DNA of 64,000 nt from Sphingomonas glacialis. GTDB lineage: Bacteria > Pseudomonadota > Alphaproteobacteria > Sphingomonadales > Sphingomonadaceae. Made by a program: the position numbers and the translations under genes. This document shows positions 28,272 through 39,793 of the stretch, piece after piece. The notes beneath the pieces were generated by a model, which saw nothing but the letters and a program-made list of their open reading frames with translations, had not been told where the DNA came from and searched no databases. Location of the stretch: positions 434,001 through 498,000 of the forward strand of contig NZ_BNAQ01000002.1 of assembly GCF_014653575.1 (NCBI RefSeq), given 5' to 3'. Each line of letters opens with the position of its first letter. Within the stretch, counting starts at the first letter, position 1.

Positions 28272-29390
28272 TCAGCTTAGGACAACAGCTTCACCCCGCG
28301 CGCGCTGGCGCGCCTTGAGCTGCGCGCGCCAGCCGCGCGACCGCCACCACATGATGATCCCGGTAACCGCGAGGATCGCGGGCAGCAGCCCGCCGAGGAA
28401 GATCACGATCTGCCAGACGAGCCCCATCCGGGTGCCGTCGTGGATCCGCCGCATCGTCCGCGCGAGTGGTTCGCGTGGCTCGGGCACGACCTTTGCGGCA
28501 CCATCGGCGTCGGCGACCGTCACGGCGCGGGCATCGTGCGCGATGCCGAGCGTCCACACCGGCTTTTGATCGGTCGGCCAATCGACCTTGGTGATGGCAC
28601 CCGGCGACACGGCGTTGCCGCGCGCGATGACCGCGTCGAGCGCGAGCTTGGGTGTCGCAAGCGGCAGCGGCCGCTGGCCACCCGCCCGCGCACCGGGCTT
28701 GCCGCCCGCCCCACCCTGCGCGCCGCCGAACACTTGCGGGAACGAGATCCAAGCCCCCGTCAGCGACAACACGAACAGCGGTAGCGCGATCCAGAAGCCG
28801 AGCAGGTGATGCAGATTGGTATCGGTGTTGCGATGCCGCCGCCAGCGCAGGCCCCTGGCCCAGCGCCCGACGGTCGGCCACCAAAGCCACAGCCCCGACA
28901 CGCAGGACAGCAGCATCGCCACCCCGATCCAGCCGACCACTTGCCGCCCGACGCCGGGAATCAGCAGCGATCCGTGGATCATGTGGAAGGTGCGGATCAG
29001 CCCTCCGCCGCTACCCGCGCTGTCGAGCACATGCGCGGTCGCCGGATCGATCCAGACGGTCTTGCGGGGCGGCGGTCCGGCGGTACGCTTGGCGGTCGAT
29101 GCGGTGCTCGCCACCACGATGACGGGCTCGCCCGCCGCCGCCGGCAGCGCGAGCGAGGCGATCCGGTCGCCAGACGCGAGCACGCCGCGCGCCGAAGCGA
29201 CATAGCGCTGCATCGGCTGCAGCCCGCTTCCGCTCGTCGCATAGCGCTGCGGGTTGATCGCGTGGTCGAGTGCATCGTCCCACACCAGGGCGGCGCCGGT
29301 CACCGAGAGCGGGATGATCGCCACCGCGAGGATCAGGCCGATCCATTTGTGCACCTGGAACCAGGCGTTGCGCATTCCGATCTTGCTCAC
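28272..29390 (-). CDS. PepSY-domain inner-membrane protein (PiuB-like)
   Basis: A 372-residue membrane protein of the PepSY_TM (iron-regulated membrane protein) family with four main membrane segments: WIGLILAVAIIPLSVTGAALV, VVGWIGVAMLLSCVSGLWLW, LLGFWIALPLFVLSLTGAWI and LVWQIVIFLGGLLPAILAVTG. The conserved His residues are seen in FQVHKW, FHMIHGSLL, NLHHLLGFW and RRIHDGTRMG. It probably reduces or handles ferri-siderophore iron at the inner membrane. The GTG at 29390 directly follows the dioxygenase stop (TGA GTG) with GGAGG five bases before it, so I prefer it to the ATG at 29375. It is the last gene of the iron operon. Confidence 0.88.
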   Translation of the reverse strand: MSKIGMRNAWFQVHKWIGLILAVAIIPLSVTGAALVWDDALDHAINPQRYATSGSGLQPMQRYVASARGVLASGDRIASLALPAAAGEPVIVVASTASTAKRTAGPPPRKTVWIDPATAHVLDSAGSGGGLIRTFHMIHGSLLIPGVGRQVVGWIGVAMLLSCVSGLWLWWPTVGRWARGLRWRRHRNTDTNLHHLLGFWIALPLFVLSLTGAWISFPQVFGGAQGGAGGKPGARAGGQRPLPLATPKLALDAVIARGNAVSPGAITKVDWPTDQKPVWTLGIAHDARAVTVADADGAAKVVPEPREPLARTMRRIHDGTRMGLVWQIVIFLGGLLPAILAVTGIIMWWRSRGWRAQLKARQRARGEAVVLS

Positions 29391-30074
29391 TCAGACCTCC
29401 GCCCAACGGCGTAAAAGATTATGATAGACGCCGGTCAGCCGAACGATCTCGGCATCCCCCTGCCCGACACGCGCGCCGAGCGACTGGATCGCGGTGTCGA
29501 GCTCGAACAGCATCGCGCGCGCTTCGGTGTCGCGCACCATCGACTGGATCCAGAAGAACGAGGCGACACGCATCCCGCGGGTCACCGGCGCGACATGGTG
29601 CAGGCTCGACGCCGGATAGAGCACCAAATGACCCGCGGGCAGCTTGACGCTTTGCTCGCCGAACTGCGTCTGGATGACGAGCTCGCCGCCGTCATAGCTG
29701 TCGGGGTCGGCGAGGAAGAGCGTCGCCGACAGGTCGCTGCGGATGCGATAGTCGCTGCCGCGGCGGATGCGGATCGCGCTGTCGACATGCGCGCCGAACC
29801 CGTCGCCGGTCGCGTAGCGGTTGAACAGCGGCGGAAACACCTTGAGCGGAAGCGCCGCCGCAACGAACAGTGGCGAGGCGGCGAGCGCATCGAGCACGAT
29901 CGCTCCACCAGCGCGTGCAGCCTGCGAATCCTCGGGCAGTTGCGCATTGTGCTTGGCGAGCGCGGACTGGTGCCCCGACGTGGCGTTGCCGTCGATCCAG
30001 TCGCTCGCATCGATCATCGCGCGGAGCGTAGCGACCTGTGCCGCATCGAAGAGATCCGGGATGACCGTCAGCAT
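29391..30074 (-). CDS. piuC: Fe(II)/2-oxoglutarate-dependent hydroxylase, PiuC type
   Basis: A 227-residue dioxygenase of the PKHD-type hydroxylase family (PiuC/YbiX) that normally travels with catecholate siderophore receptors. The facial triad is HVDSAI (His and Asp) and the distal His of SSLHHVAPV, and the 2-oxoglutarate Arg lies in [31 protein letters not shown] is the family core. The start at 30074 (MLTVIPDLF) overlaps the end of the SEL1 gene by seven bases and the stop abuts the PepSY start, so all are co-transcribed. The substrate of this enzyme class is not settled. Confidence 0.92.
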   Translation of the reverse strand: MLTVIPDLFDAAQVATLRAMIDASDWIDGNATSGHQSALAKHNAQLPEDSQAARAGGAIVLDALAASPLFVAAALPLKVFPPLFNRYATGDGFGAHVDSAIRIRRGSDYRIRSDLSATLFLADPDSYDGGELVIQTQFGEQSVKLPAGHLVLYPASSLHHVAPVTRGMRVASFFWIQSMVRDTEARAMLFELDTAIQSLGARVGQGDAEIVRLTGVYHNLLRRWAEV

Positions 30075-30811
30075 GCGGCCCCCCGGATCGCCTGAACCCC
30101 GCGTACGCGGAAGGCACCGATGTCGGAGGCCGCAAGCCACGCCGCGGCTTTCTCGACGAACGCCGGCGTCGCGCTCGCGCCGGCGCGCTTGAGCCAGCCG
30201 ATCGCATCCTCGATCCGGCCCGCCGCGCCGAGCATCCGCGCATGGTTGAAGCACCCGCGAAAATCGCCGCCCTGCGCCGCGCGGGCATAGCACAACGCCG
30301 CCGCACGCATGTCGCGTGCGACGACCCAGCCGTCTTCATGGAAGCTGCCGACGAAGTTGATCGCCTTGGCCCCTGCCAAATTTCTACCGAGCGCCGCTGC
30401 CTTGCGGAACCACGCGAGCGCCGCCGGTCGGTCCTCGGCCACGCCGTCGCCGAGCGCGAGCAGGGTCGCGTAATTGTACATTCCCCAGTCGAGCCCACGC
30501 TCGGCCGCGATGCGGTAGCAATCCGCCGCGCGGCGTTTGTCGGGCGGCGTGCCCCAGCCGAGATCGTAGCACCGACCGACCATGTTGATCGCCATCAGGT
30601 GATGCTGCGCCGCCGCGCGCGTGAACCAGCCGAGCGCGGCGCGTGGATCCGTGGCGACGCCGATCCCGTCGAGCAGCATCTGCCCATAGACCGCCTGCGC
30701 CTCGGCCTCGCCCGCTTCGGCACAGGCGCGGATGAACGCCGCGCGTTCCGCCGGTGGTGCGGCAAGCCGCGCGGCGATCTCGTCGCGTGACAGCGCCGTG
30801 ACATCCTCCAT
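30068..30811 (-). CDS. SEL1-repeat protein in iron operon
   Basis: A 247-residue soluble protein built of SEL1/TPR-like repeats: [54 protein letters not shown] and [20 protein letters not shown]. There is no signal peptide. The ATG at 30811 overlaps the receptor stop by one base (TGATG), and the 3' end overlaps the hydroxylase gene by seven. SEL1 proteins act as adaptors. The partner here is unknown, but tight coupling suggests a role with the receptor or the hydroxylase; this placement beside Fiu and PiuC genes recurs in proteobacteria as I recall it. Confidence 0.87.
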   Translation of the reverse strand: MEDVTALSRDEIAARLAAPPAERAAFIRACAEAGEAEAQAVYGQMLLDGIGVATDPRAALGWFTRAAAQHHLMAINMVGRCYDLGWGTPPDKRRAADCYRIAAERGLDWGMYNYATLLALGDGVAEDRPAALAWFRKAAALGRNLAGAKAINFVGSFHEDGWVVARDMRAAALCYARAAQGGDFRGCFNHARMLGAAGRIEDAIGWLKRAGASATPAFVEKAAAWLAASDIGAFRVRGVQAIRGAAC

Positions 30812-33276
30812 CAGAACTTCGCCGTGAGCGTGCCGAACACGGTGCGTCCGGGAGCGATCGATGCGTAATGGTTGGTGTAGGTCTGGTTGAAATAGACCTT
30901 GTCGGTCAGGTTTTGCGCGTTGACCGAGAGCTGGAGGTTCGGCGTTAGCTGATAGCTCGCGCGGGCATCGAAGCGCCAATAGGCGGGCACGCCGCGCGCG
31001 AACTGGACCGTCGCGGGGGCGACCGTCACCACGCCTGCCGCATTCTGCGTCGCGCTGCGATTGTCGGCGTAGCCGCCATAGATGCGGCTCGAGTAGATCG
31101 CGCTGCCGCCGAGCTGGAAGCGCTTGGTGACTTCGTAATTGGTCGTCGCGGTGAAGCTGTGTTTCGCGATCTGCGGCACTTGCCGGCCGGTATTGGCCGA
31201 GGCGACATAGACCGTGGTTGCCGCCGCAGCGCCATTCGCCGCCACGGCGAGCGCGCTCCGACCGCCATCGACCACCTTGGCATCGAGATAGGTGTAACCG
31301 CCGAACACCGTCCATCCCGGCAGCACCGCGCCCGATGCGGTGAGCTCGAGCCCGCGGATCCGCGTGCGGCCGATAAAGGCGACGCTGCCGCCATCGGCGG
31401 TGACGCGCGCGTTCTGGATGTCGGTCTGGAACACCGCTGCTGCGAGCGCGAGCTTTTCGTGGAACACGCTCGCCTTCGCGCCGAGCTCGTACGACTTGGT
31501 CTTCTGCACCTTGAGCGAGTCGAGCACCGAAAGCGTGGCAACCGTCGTCGGCAGCGCATTGTCCTCGCGACCCTCGCCGAGCAGGCTGTTGGGCGGCGTC
31601 GCGGCGGTGGCGTAGCTGGCGTAGAGGCTGGTTTCCTTGGTCGGCTTGAACACGAGGCCGGCCTGCCAGTTGAACAGTTCGTCGGTGCGCGACACGCGCA
31701 GCGGCACCGCGCCGACCGCGAAGGGCAGCGTCACGGTCGATTTGAAGCGATCGAAGCGCGCACCGACATTGAGGATCAGTTGTGGGAGCAGCGTGATCGA
31801 GTCGAAGCCATAGAGCGCGATCGTCTGCGCGTCGTTCTGCGTCTCGGTGTTGCTGGCGCCGCGGACGATCGGTGTCTGCACGCTCGACGTGTCGCTGGTA
31901 TAGTTGACGAAGGGGTCGTTGGGGTTGGGGTTGAACAGGCTCGTGCAATAATAGCGCGCAAGCGTCGCGGTCGTGCAGCGCGGCGTCAGCGTCGAGCCCG
32001 AGGCGACGACATAGGTGCCGCGCCGCGTCTTCTCCCACGCGAGTTCGGTGCCGACCGCGAAGCTGTGCTTGATGCTGCCGGTCTTGAAGCTGCCGCTGAG
32101 ATCGGTCTGGTTGATCAGCGCCTTGCTATAGCCATAGCGCGTGTTCGCGCGCCGCCAGACATAGCCGCCACTCGTCAGATTGCCGCCGGTATTGGTCGTC
32201 GTCGTGCCGAAGACGTTGCCCGTGCTGTCGTCGGGCAGCAGGAAGATATAGGCCTGCGTGTCATGGTTGAAGCGCGCGGTGTTGCGCAGCGTGATCCCGC
32301 CGCCGAAATCATGCTCGACCCGCAGCGTCGCCTGGTTGGTCGTCGCGTCGCGGAAGTCGCGGTTCTTGAGACCGTAGAAGGTGTTGCGCGAGATCGTCCC
32401 CGTCTGGCCGCCGCGCGTCGTGACGGTGCCGATCGCGGGCGTCGTGAAGACAGTGCCCGCGGGCAGCGCGCAATTGGTGGCCGTGCAGACGTTGAGATAG
32501 GGAATACCGCTGTCGGGGAGCTCATGGCTCTCGAGCCGGTAGAAGCCGACCGTTAGCCTCGTCGGCGTGCCGAGCCCGAAGGTGACGCTCGGCGCGATGC
32601 CCCAGCGCCGCGCGGAGACCGCGTCGCGCCCGGCGACGTCCTGGTCGTGCCACACGCCCTCGATCCGGAACGCCGCGGTGTCGCTGACGCGCAGGTTCAC
32701 ATCGGCGGTGACGCGCTTGTAATCGGCATTGCCGTACGAGACGCTCGCCGATCCGAAGCTGCTCGCTTGTGGGAGCTTCGAGAGGATGTTGATCGTCCCA
32801 CCGGCGCTCCCGCGGCCGCCGAGCGTCGAGTCCGAGCCGCGCACGATCTGCACCGAATCGACCGCGAACACTTCGCGGCTCTGCGAGGCGAGATCGCGCA
32901 CGCCGTCGACGTAAAGGCTGCCCTGGCTGTCGAACCCGCGGATGAACGGGCGGTCGCCGATCGGGTTGCCGCCCTCGGCCGCGCCGAAGGTGATGCCGGG
33001 AACGGTGCGCAGCGCGTCGGCGAGGCTGTTCGATCCGGTCTGCGCGATCGTGTCCTTGTTGAGCACGAGGATCGACTTGGGCGTGTCGAGCAGCGGCGCG
33101 ACTTGCTTGGGATCGGTGCGGCGCTGGCCCTGGACGACGATATCGAGCTTGGCGTCGGGATCCATGTCGTTCGCCGCGGCGGGCGGCGCATCCTCGGCGA
33201 ACGCCGGATGGCTGGCGAACGCGCCGACGCACGAGAGAGCGAGATAGACGGGCTTGCGGACGGCAGAAGGTGTCAA
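30811..33276 (-). CDS. TonB-dependent catecholate siderophore receptor, Fiu-like
   Basis: Outer-membrane ferri-siderophore receptor of about 821 residues. It has a signal peptide ending SHPAFA, a TonB box-like LDIVVQGQR, a plug with DTPKSILVLNKDTI, LADALRTVPGITFGAAEGG, DRPFIRGFDSQGSLYVDGV and IVRGSDSTLGGRGSAGGTIN, and a barrel ending with terminal Phe. The RPFIRGF-DSQGSLYVDGVRD form is characteristic of Fiu. A GTG at 33300 opens the same frame, but the putative -10 box lies there, so I place the start at TTG 33276, preceded by AAGGGG. It leads the SEL1-hydroxylase-PepSY genes and is probably iron-repressed. Confidence 0.93.
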   Translation of the reverse strand: MTPSAVRKPVYLALSCVGAFASHPAFAEDAPPAAANDMDPDAKLDIVVQGQRRTDPKQVAPLLDTPKSILVLNKDTIAQTGSNSLADALRTVPGITFGAAEGGNPIGDRPFIRGFDSQGSLYVDGVRDLASQSREVFAVDSVQIVRGSDSTLGGRGSAGGTINILSKLPQASSFGSASVSYGNADYKRVTADVNLRVSDTAAFRIEGVWHDQDVAGRDAVSARRWGIAPSVTFGLGTPTRLTVGFYRLESHELPDSGIPYLNVCTATNCALPAGTVFTTPAIGTVTTRGGQTGTISRNTFYGLKNRDFRDATTNQATLRVEHDFGGGITLRNTARFNHDTQAYIFLLPDDSTGNVFGTTTTNTGGNLTSGGYVWRRANTRYGYSKALINQTDLSGSFKTGSIKHSFAVGTELAWEKTRRGTYVVASGSTLTPRCTTATLARYYCTSLFNPNPNDPFVNYTSDTSSVQTPIVRGASNTETQNDAQTIALYGFDSITLLPQLILNVGARFDRFKSTVTLPFAVGAVPLRVSRTDELFNWQAGLVFKPTKETSLYASYATAATPPNSLLGEGREDNALPTTVATLSVLDSLKVQKTKSYELGAKASVFHEKLALAAAVFQTDIQNARVTADGGSVAFIGRTRIRGLELTASGAVLPGWTVFGGYTYLDAKVVDGGRSALAVAANGAAAATTVYVASANTGRQVPQIAKHSFTATTNYEVTKRFQLGGSAIYSSRIYGGYADNRSATQNAAGVVTVAPATVQFARGVPAYWRFDARASYQLTPNLQLSVNAQNLTDKVYFNQTYTNHYASIAPGRTVFGTLTAKF

Positions 33277-33299
33277 AGCGGTTTCCCCTTGTGGGACCA

Positions 33300-33328
33300 C
33301 CGCTATTGCGAGTCACTCGCACTGTCAA
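33300..33328 (-). promoter_or_regulatory. Putative iron-regulated promoter with palindromic operator
   Basis: On the minus strand a perfect TTGACA (33323-33328) is followed after 17 bases by TAGCGG (33300-33305). The spacer contains the perfect odd palindrome TGCGAGT-N-ACTCGCA (33307-33321), the position expected for a repressor that blocks RNA polymerase. A Fur-type or iron-response repressor is inferred from the operon content. The -35 lies in the last codons of the RHH gene. Confidence 0.6.
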
Positions 33329-33615
33329 CCTTGTTGCGAATGAGTATCACTAGTGATTGCTTGGATGTCGGAAAGGATCCAGCTTCGCAGCGCGCTTGCG
33401 AGGTTGGGCGGATCCTCGGCAACGATCCGCAGCGCGTCGATCTGCGCGATGAGCGCGTTGAGCGGCAGCGCGCGCCGCGCCGCCGCGGCTTCGAGCACGT
33501 GCCAGAAGACGGGCTCGAGACTGATCGACGTGGCATGCCCCGCGATCGTCACCGAGCGTTTGACGGGGCCGATAAAGCCGGCGGCGGGTGGTGTGACGGT
33601 CATGGGGCTGGTCAT
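33325..33615 (-). CDS. Ribbon-helix-helix domain protein (RHH_4)
   Basis: A small 96-residue protein of the RHH_4 type (PF13467). The conserved core is KRSVTIAGHATSISLEPVFW followed by RALPLNALIAQIDALR and NLASALRSWIL. These proteins are predicted DNA binders in alphaproteobacteria. It lies just upstream of the siderophore receptor on the same strand; its last codons contain the receptor's putative -35 box, so the two are probably expressed both together and separately. The start is 33615, with an alternative ATG at 33603. Whether it regulates the iron operon is not known. Confidence 0.82.
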   Translation of the reverse strand: MTSPMTVTPPAAGFIGPVKRSVTIAGHATSISLEPVFWHVLEAAAARRALPLNALIAQIDALRIVAEDPPNLASALRSWILSDIQAITSDTHSQQG

Positions 33616-33890
33616 ACCATGGGCGGGATCCGTTTCGACAATGCTCGGACCTTGAAGTCTGTCAGTGTCGAGAGTGTCGGTTACGTGCTTGACTCGATTG
33701 ACCCCAAGACGTGCAGTTTACAACGGCGATCGTTTCCGTTTTGCGCGGATGGCGGCGTGCAGGTTCGACGATTTCAAAGAACGTGCCGATCATACCATAA
33801 TAGCGGCGATGTAGGACAGCGCGATGACAGCAAAGATCGGAACAAACAAACAATTGCGAAGATTTGGCATTGGCGAGTAACACTGTGAGG
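33616..33890. other. Intergenic stretch before an orphan gene
   Basis: 275 bases with no credible gene. Base composition falls toward the right (for example the A-rich run before 33890), matching the lower GC of the gene that follows. No promoter or terminator stands out. Confidence 0.5.
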
Positions 33891-34562
33891 ATGACCGCCG
33901 AACAACATGCCAGACTATGGGCCTTCGTTCGGGGGGAGAGCGACGAGATCAGCTTCGAAAGGTGGTTTCTCGCGCAGGACGATCTCGAAGTGCCGCTCGG
34001 CGGAGGCCTGCACTGGAACCTTGCTTCAGCCGATTATCGCGACAGGGACGTCGTATGGGAGCTTCGTAATTCGCTTGCTCAGCGCCTCGAGGCGCACGAG
34101 AAGTGCAAATGTGCTTCAATTCCGGACCTTGCCGCCATTCCGATGGGTGGTGACGGACTTGATGAGCGTGTATTTGCGACGATTGAAAATGTCCGAGATC
34201 ACGGAGGCGATCTTTGGTGGCTTCACCTTTCGAAATGTAGCGCGTGTGGCCAGCATTGGATGATCGCTCAGGAGGAGCGCATTTTTGACGAATACTTTTT
34301 GCGACGTGTCAGCAAAGAAACGGCAAAAGGTATTCTAGAGCATGCTTGGCCAGATGAATTCATAACCTACGAGCGCGTTTTGAAAATTGGCCACACATTC
34401 GCCACACCGTGTGTTTTCGTGGACCCAATGTCAGGATCATTGATCTGGTCAGCACACGATTTGCAAAAGGCGCGTCCCGAAATCACCGTTGACGAGATCG
34501 CCCGCTTGCTTGGAGTGACGCCTATGAACGCGAAGCACCTGCTTCAGGCGAAGGGCGGCTAA
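33891..34562 (+). CDS. Hypothetical protein with CxC...CxxC cysteines, lower GC
   Basis: A 223-residue soluble protein I do not recognise. It starts at ATG 33891 (MTAEQHARLWAFVRGES); an in-frame TTG at 33864 is less likely. Visible features are the N-terminal FERWFLAQDDLEVPLGG and VVWELRNSLAQRLE, a cysteine pair KCKC and, about 55 residues later, KCSACGQHW, which could bind zinc together. The C-terminus, EITVDEIARLLGVTPMNAKHLL, resembles a helix-turn-helix. Codon use (TTTTTGCGACGT, AAAGAAACGGCAAAAGG) is clearly more AT-rich than in its neighbours, so recent transfer is likely. The N-terminal half loosely recalls immunity proteins, but I would not assign a function. Confidence 0.75.
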   Translation: MTAEQHARLWAFVRGESDEISFERWFLAQDDLEVPLGGGLHWNLASADYRDRDVVWELRNSLAQRLEAHEKCKCASIPDLAAIPMGGDGLDERVFATIENVRDHGGDLWWLHLSKCSACGQHWMIAQEERIFDEYFLRRVSKETAKGILEHAWPDEFITYERVLKIGHTFATPCVFVDPMSGSLIWSAHDLQKARPEITVDEIARLLGVTPMNAKHLLQAKGG

Positions 34563-34618
34563 CCGCCAAAGCCAGACCTGCCCATCGCGACTTCCCAGCC
34601 CCCGCCGAACCGCCACCC

Positions 34619-36448
34619 TCAAGGCGTATCGAACAGTGCCGCCAACTGCTCGATGATCGTCCCGCCCAACTGCTCGGCATCCATGATCGTCACTGCGCGC
34701 GCATAATAGCGCGTCACGTCGTGCCCGATCCCGATCGCCGCCAGCTCGACCGGCGATTTCGACTCGATCCAGCCGATCACCTGGCGCAGGTGCCGCTCGA
34801 GGTACGACCCCGAATTGACCGACAGCGTCGAATCATCGACCGGCGCGCCGTCCGAGATGACCATCAGGATCTTGCGCTCCTCGGGCCGCGCGATCAGCCG
34901 CGAATGCGCCCAGAGCAGCGCCTCGCCGTCGATATTCTCCTTGAGCAGACCCTCGCGCATCATCAGCCCGAGCGATGGCCGCGCGCGGCGCCACGGCTCG
35001 TCGGCCTTCTTGTAGACGATGTGGCGCACGTCGTTGAGCCGCCCCGGTTGCGGCGGTCGCCCCGCGGCGAGCCAGGTCTCGCGGCTCTGCCCGCCCTTCC
35101 AGGCGCGCGTGGTGAAGCCGAGGATCTCGGTCTTGACGCCGCAACGCTCGAGCGTGCGCGCCAGGATGTCGGCGCTGATCGCCGCGATCGAGATCGGGCG
35201 GCCGCGCATCGAGCCCGAATTGTCGATCAGCAGCGTGACGACGGTGTCGCGGAAATCGGTCTCGCGCTCGATCTTGTAGCTCAGCGACAGTGTCGGGTTG
35301 ACGATGATCCGCGCGAGCCGCGCCGCATCGAGGATCCCTTCCTCCTGGTCGAAATCCCAGCTGCGGTTCTGCTGCGCCATGAGGCGGCGCTGGAGCCGGT
35401 TGGCGAGCTTGGTCACCGCGCCCTGCAGATGGACGAGCTGCTGGTCGAGATACGAGCGCAGCCGCGCGAGCTCGTCGGCGTCGCACAGGTCGGTCGCCGC
35501 GATTACCTCGTCGTAAGACGTGGTCCACGCCTTGTACTCGAACTGCGACGACGGGTCGGACAGCGGGCGGTTGGGGCGGACGGGGAGCATCCCCTCCTCG
35601 CCTTCGTCACCGGGTTCGCCATCCATGTCGTCGAACGAATCGTCGCCCTGCTCGGTGCCCTCGCCCTCTTCGCTATCGGCCTCGGTCTCAGAGCCGCGCG
35701 CCTCGATCTCGCCCTGGCCCTGCTCGCCTTCGTCCTCGCCCTCGTCGCCCTGATCGTCCTGCTGATCCTCGCTGCCCTCTTCCTCCGATCCGCCTTCATC
35801 GGCCTCGTCGGGGATCATGTCGCCTTCGATCAGCTCGAGATCCTCAAGCAGCTTGGTGGCAAGGCCCGCAAAGGCGCGCTGATCGTCGATCGCGAGGCCG
35901 AGCGCATCGAGGTCGCGCCCCGCCTTCTGCTCGATCCAGTCGCGCACCAGATCGAGCCCGGCGACCGTTCCCTCGGGCGGCGGCGCTCCCGTCAGCCGCT
36001 CGCGCACCATCAGCGCGAGCGCGGTCGACAGCGGAACTTCGTCGCGGTTTCGTGCGCGCGTGATCGGATCGGCGCGCAGCCGCGTCTCGAGCGCGCGGTC
36101 GAGATTGGCGGTGATCCCGGCATAGCCTCGGCTCCCGAGCGCCTCGACCCGCGCCGTCTCGACCGCATCGAACACCGCGCGCGCCACCGCGTCGCCGGGT
36201 GCGCCCTTGGCGTGAAGCGCGGTGTCGTGATGCCGCAGCCGCAGCGCGAAGCCATCGGCGAACCCACGCGCCTCGGCGACTTGCTCGGGCGGGAGCGTGC
36301 GCGCAGGCATCGGCACCTTGATATGCTTGCCGCTTTGCGCGGGCGCGTCGGCAGTGAAGGCGAGCTCGATCTCGGGCTCGTGCGCGACCGCGCGCGCAGT
36401 GCCGCCGAGCACCGCCTTGAAACGATCGAGCGGGGTATCAGTGGCCAC
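34619..36448 (-). CDS. cobT: Cobaltochelatase subunit CobT
   Basis: Subunit of the ATP-dependent aerobic cobalt chelatase that works with CobN and the AAA+ protein CobS. It has 609 residues: an N-terminal helical part, a strongly acidic region at about 210-285 rich in Glu, Asp and Gln, and a C-terminal von Willebrand A domain with the MIDAS motif DNSGSM and the later ISDGAPVDD. The start is GTG at 36448 ([16 protein letters not shown]) with GGAG upstream. cobS is usually adjacent, but no cobS or cobN is present on either side here, so the complex must be encoded elsewhere. Confidence 0.93.
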   Translation of the reverse strand: MATDTPLDRFKAVLGGTARAVAHEPEIELAFTADAPAQSGKHIKVPMPARTLPPEQVAEARGFADGFALRLRHHDTALHAKGAPGDAVARAVFDAVETARVEALGSRGYAGITANLDRALETRLRADPITRARNRDEVPLSTALALMVRERLTGAPPPEGTVAGLDLVRDWIEQKAGRDLDALGLAIDDQRAFAGLATKLLEDLELIEGDMIPDEADEGGSEEEGSEDQQDDQGDEGEDEGEQGQGEIEARGSETEADSEEGEGTEQGDDSFDDMDGEPGDEGEEGMLPVRPNRPLSDPSSQFEYKAWTTSYDEVIAATDLCDADELARLRSYLDQQLVHLQGAVTKLANRLQRRLMAQQNRSWDFDQEEGILDAARLARIIVNPTLSLSYKIERETDFRDTVVTLLIDNSGSMRGRPISIAAISADILARTLERCGVKTEILGFTTRAWKGGQSRETWLAAGRPPQPGRLNDVRHIVYKKADEPWRRARPSLGLMMREGLLKENIDGEALLWAHSRLIARPEERKILMVISDGAPVDDSTLSVNSGSYLERHLRQVIGWIESKSPVELAAIGIGHDVTRYYARAVTIMDAEQLGGTIIEQLAALFDTP

Positions 36449-36596
36449 GGTTCGACTCCGGCAATGCGGTACGCGCAGGGGCAGGAAGAGCAGAGCGATA
36501 CATCATGCGCCCCTGCTATCAGATGAGCGCGGCGCGGAAAGCCGCAATCTTAGCGTCCGCGACGCTACAGCGAGGATTTCGCGCCCGCCGCCGCGC

Positions 36597-37613
36597 TCAA
36601 ACCCGGACGATCCCGCGCTCGAGCAAGCTGTGCGCGGTATCGAGAATCGTCGTGCGCGCATCGCGCGTCTGCCACCCGAGCCGCGCGAGCGCGTGGCCGG
36701 CATCGAGCGCACGCGTGCGTCCGAGCTCGCCGGTGACCTGGCGGATCGTCGGATCGAACAGCGCGAGCAAACGTACGACGAAATCGGGGATGCCGTGCTT
36801 CGGCACCTTGCGCGCTTGCGGGCCGAGGCCATCGCGCAGGATCGCGCCGACCTCGTTCATCCACAGGAACGGGCCCGCGCCGATGAAACGTTCGCCGTCG
36901 AGCCCCGGCGTCTCGAGCGCGAGCACATGCAGATCGGCGAGATCGCGCACGTCGACCACCGCGAAACCGAGCCGCGGCGTCCCCGGCACTGACCCGTCGA
37001 GCAGCCGCTGGACGAACTGGATCGAGCTCGAGAAATCGTCGCTGAGCAGTGGCCCCAGCACCGCCGACGGATTGACCGAGCAGAACTCCATCCCCGTGCC
37101 GTGCGCCGCGATCCAGTCGCGCGCGGCGCGCTCGGCGATCGTCTTCGACTTGATATAGGCGCCGACGCCGGGCGCGGTCGGATCGGTCCAGTCGACTTCG
37201 GTGTAGCGCCGCGCATCGCCGCTGTGCCCGTATGCGATCGCCGCGACCGACGAGGTGAGCACGAAGCGCGAAACCCCCGCTGCCTGCGCGAAGTGCAGCG
37301 CGCGCAGCGCACCGTCGCGCGCCGGGACGATCAGATCGTCGTCGTTCCTCGGCGCACCCGCCGGAAAGGGCGAGGCGACATGCGCGACATGGCTGCACCC
37401 GGCGACCGCCTCGGCCCAACCGGCATCGCTCAGCAGATCGGCGGCGAAAAACGTCAGCGCATCGGGCGCCACGCCGAGCGTCGCGCGGACCTCGGCCTCG
37501 CGCGCGAGCGATCGCACCGTGGTGTTGACGTGCCACCCGCGCGCGACGAGCTGGCGGATCAGGAAGCCTGCAATATAACCGCTGCCACCGGTAACCAGGA
37601 CCGTCTTCGTCAT
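36597..37613 (-). CDS. NAD(P)-dependent epimerase/dihydroflavonol reductase-like
   Basis: Extended short-chain dehydrogenase of 338 residues. The Rossmann motif is VLVTGGSGYIAGFLIRQL, the active-site segment is TSSVAAIAYG followed by YIKSKTIAERAA (catalytic Tyr and Lys), and NPSAVLGPLLSDD is typical of dihydroflavonol-4-reductase and aldehyde-reductase relatives. I chose the ATG at 37613 because GGTGGAG lies before it. The substrate, probably an aldehyde or ketone, is unknown. It is divergent from acs with about 120 bases between them, and upstream of cobT on the same strand without obvious linkage. Confidence 0.87.
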   Translation of the reverse strand: MTKTVLVTGGSGYIAGFLIRQLVARGWHVNTTVRSLAREAEVRATLGVAPDALTFFAADLLSDAGWAEAVAGCSHVAHVASPFPAGAPRNDDDLIVPARDGALRALHFAQAAGVSRFVLTSSVAAIAYGHSGDARRYTEVDWTDPTAPGVGAYIKSKTIAERAARDWIAAHGTGMEFCSVNPSAVLGPLLSDDFSSSIQFVQRLLDGSVPGTPRLGFAVVDVRDLADLHVLALETPGLDGERFIGAGPFLWMNEVGAILRDGLGPQARKVPKHGIPDFVVRLLALFDPTIRQVTGELGRTRALDAGHALARLGWQTRDARTTILDTAHSLLERGIVRV

Positions 37614-37732
37614 CGCGCGCTCCACCTCTGCCTGGCGATCAGTTGTAGATCGAAACGTGTTGCACGCAAAGCGACTTGACCTTGCCAAGCCGCCCGCTCC
37701 CGTCGCACATGGCGCGCGCAGGAGAGCGCGCA

Positions 37733-39673
<1,941 letters not shown>

Positions 39674-39738
39674 GCCGGGGGCGGATAGCCTCCCGGGCGT
39701 CCGTTGCGTTCGAGCGGGTATCGGCCCCGCCGCTCAAA

Positions 39739-39767
39739 CGTCACCCCGGGCTTGTCCCGGGGTGACG
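39739..39767. repeat. REP-like hairpin
   Basis: Perfect 12-base stem CGTCACCCCGGG with loop CTTGT, related to the longer palindromic repeat at 28155-28248. It lies 66 bases after the acs stop and may form its mRNA 3' end. Confidence 0.75.
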
Positions 39768-39793
39768 ATGGATCAGAAAACCTAGAATGACGC

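Noticed and set aside
30068..32038. A single 656-codon protein spanning the receptor and SEL1 gene
   Set aside because: Its first two thirds are out of frame with the receptor and read as Arg-rich shadow. Only the part from 30811 downward is the SEL1 protein.
33662..33883. Minus-strand 73-codon frame
   Set aside because: It has no ribosome site, no recognisable family and odd composition; it is more likely non-coding DNA.
35503..35799. Frameshift or foreign insert in cobT
   Set aside because: The acidic Glu/Asp-rich region is a normal part of CobT proteins and the frame is continuous.
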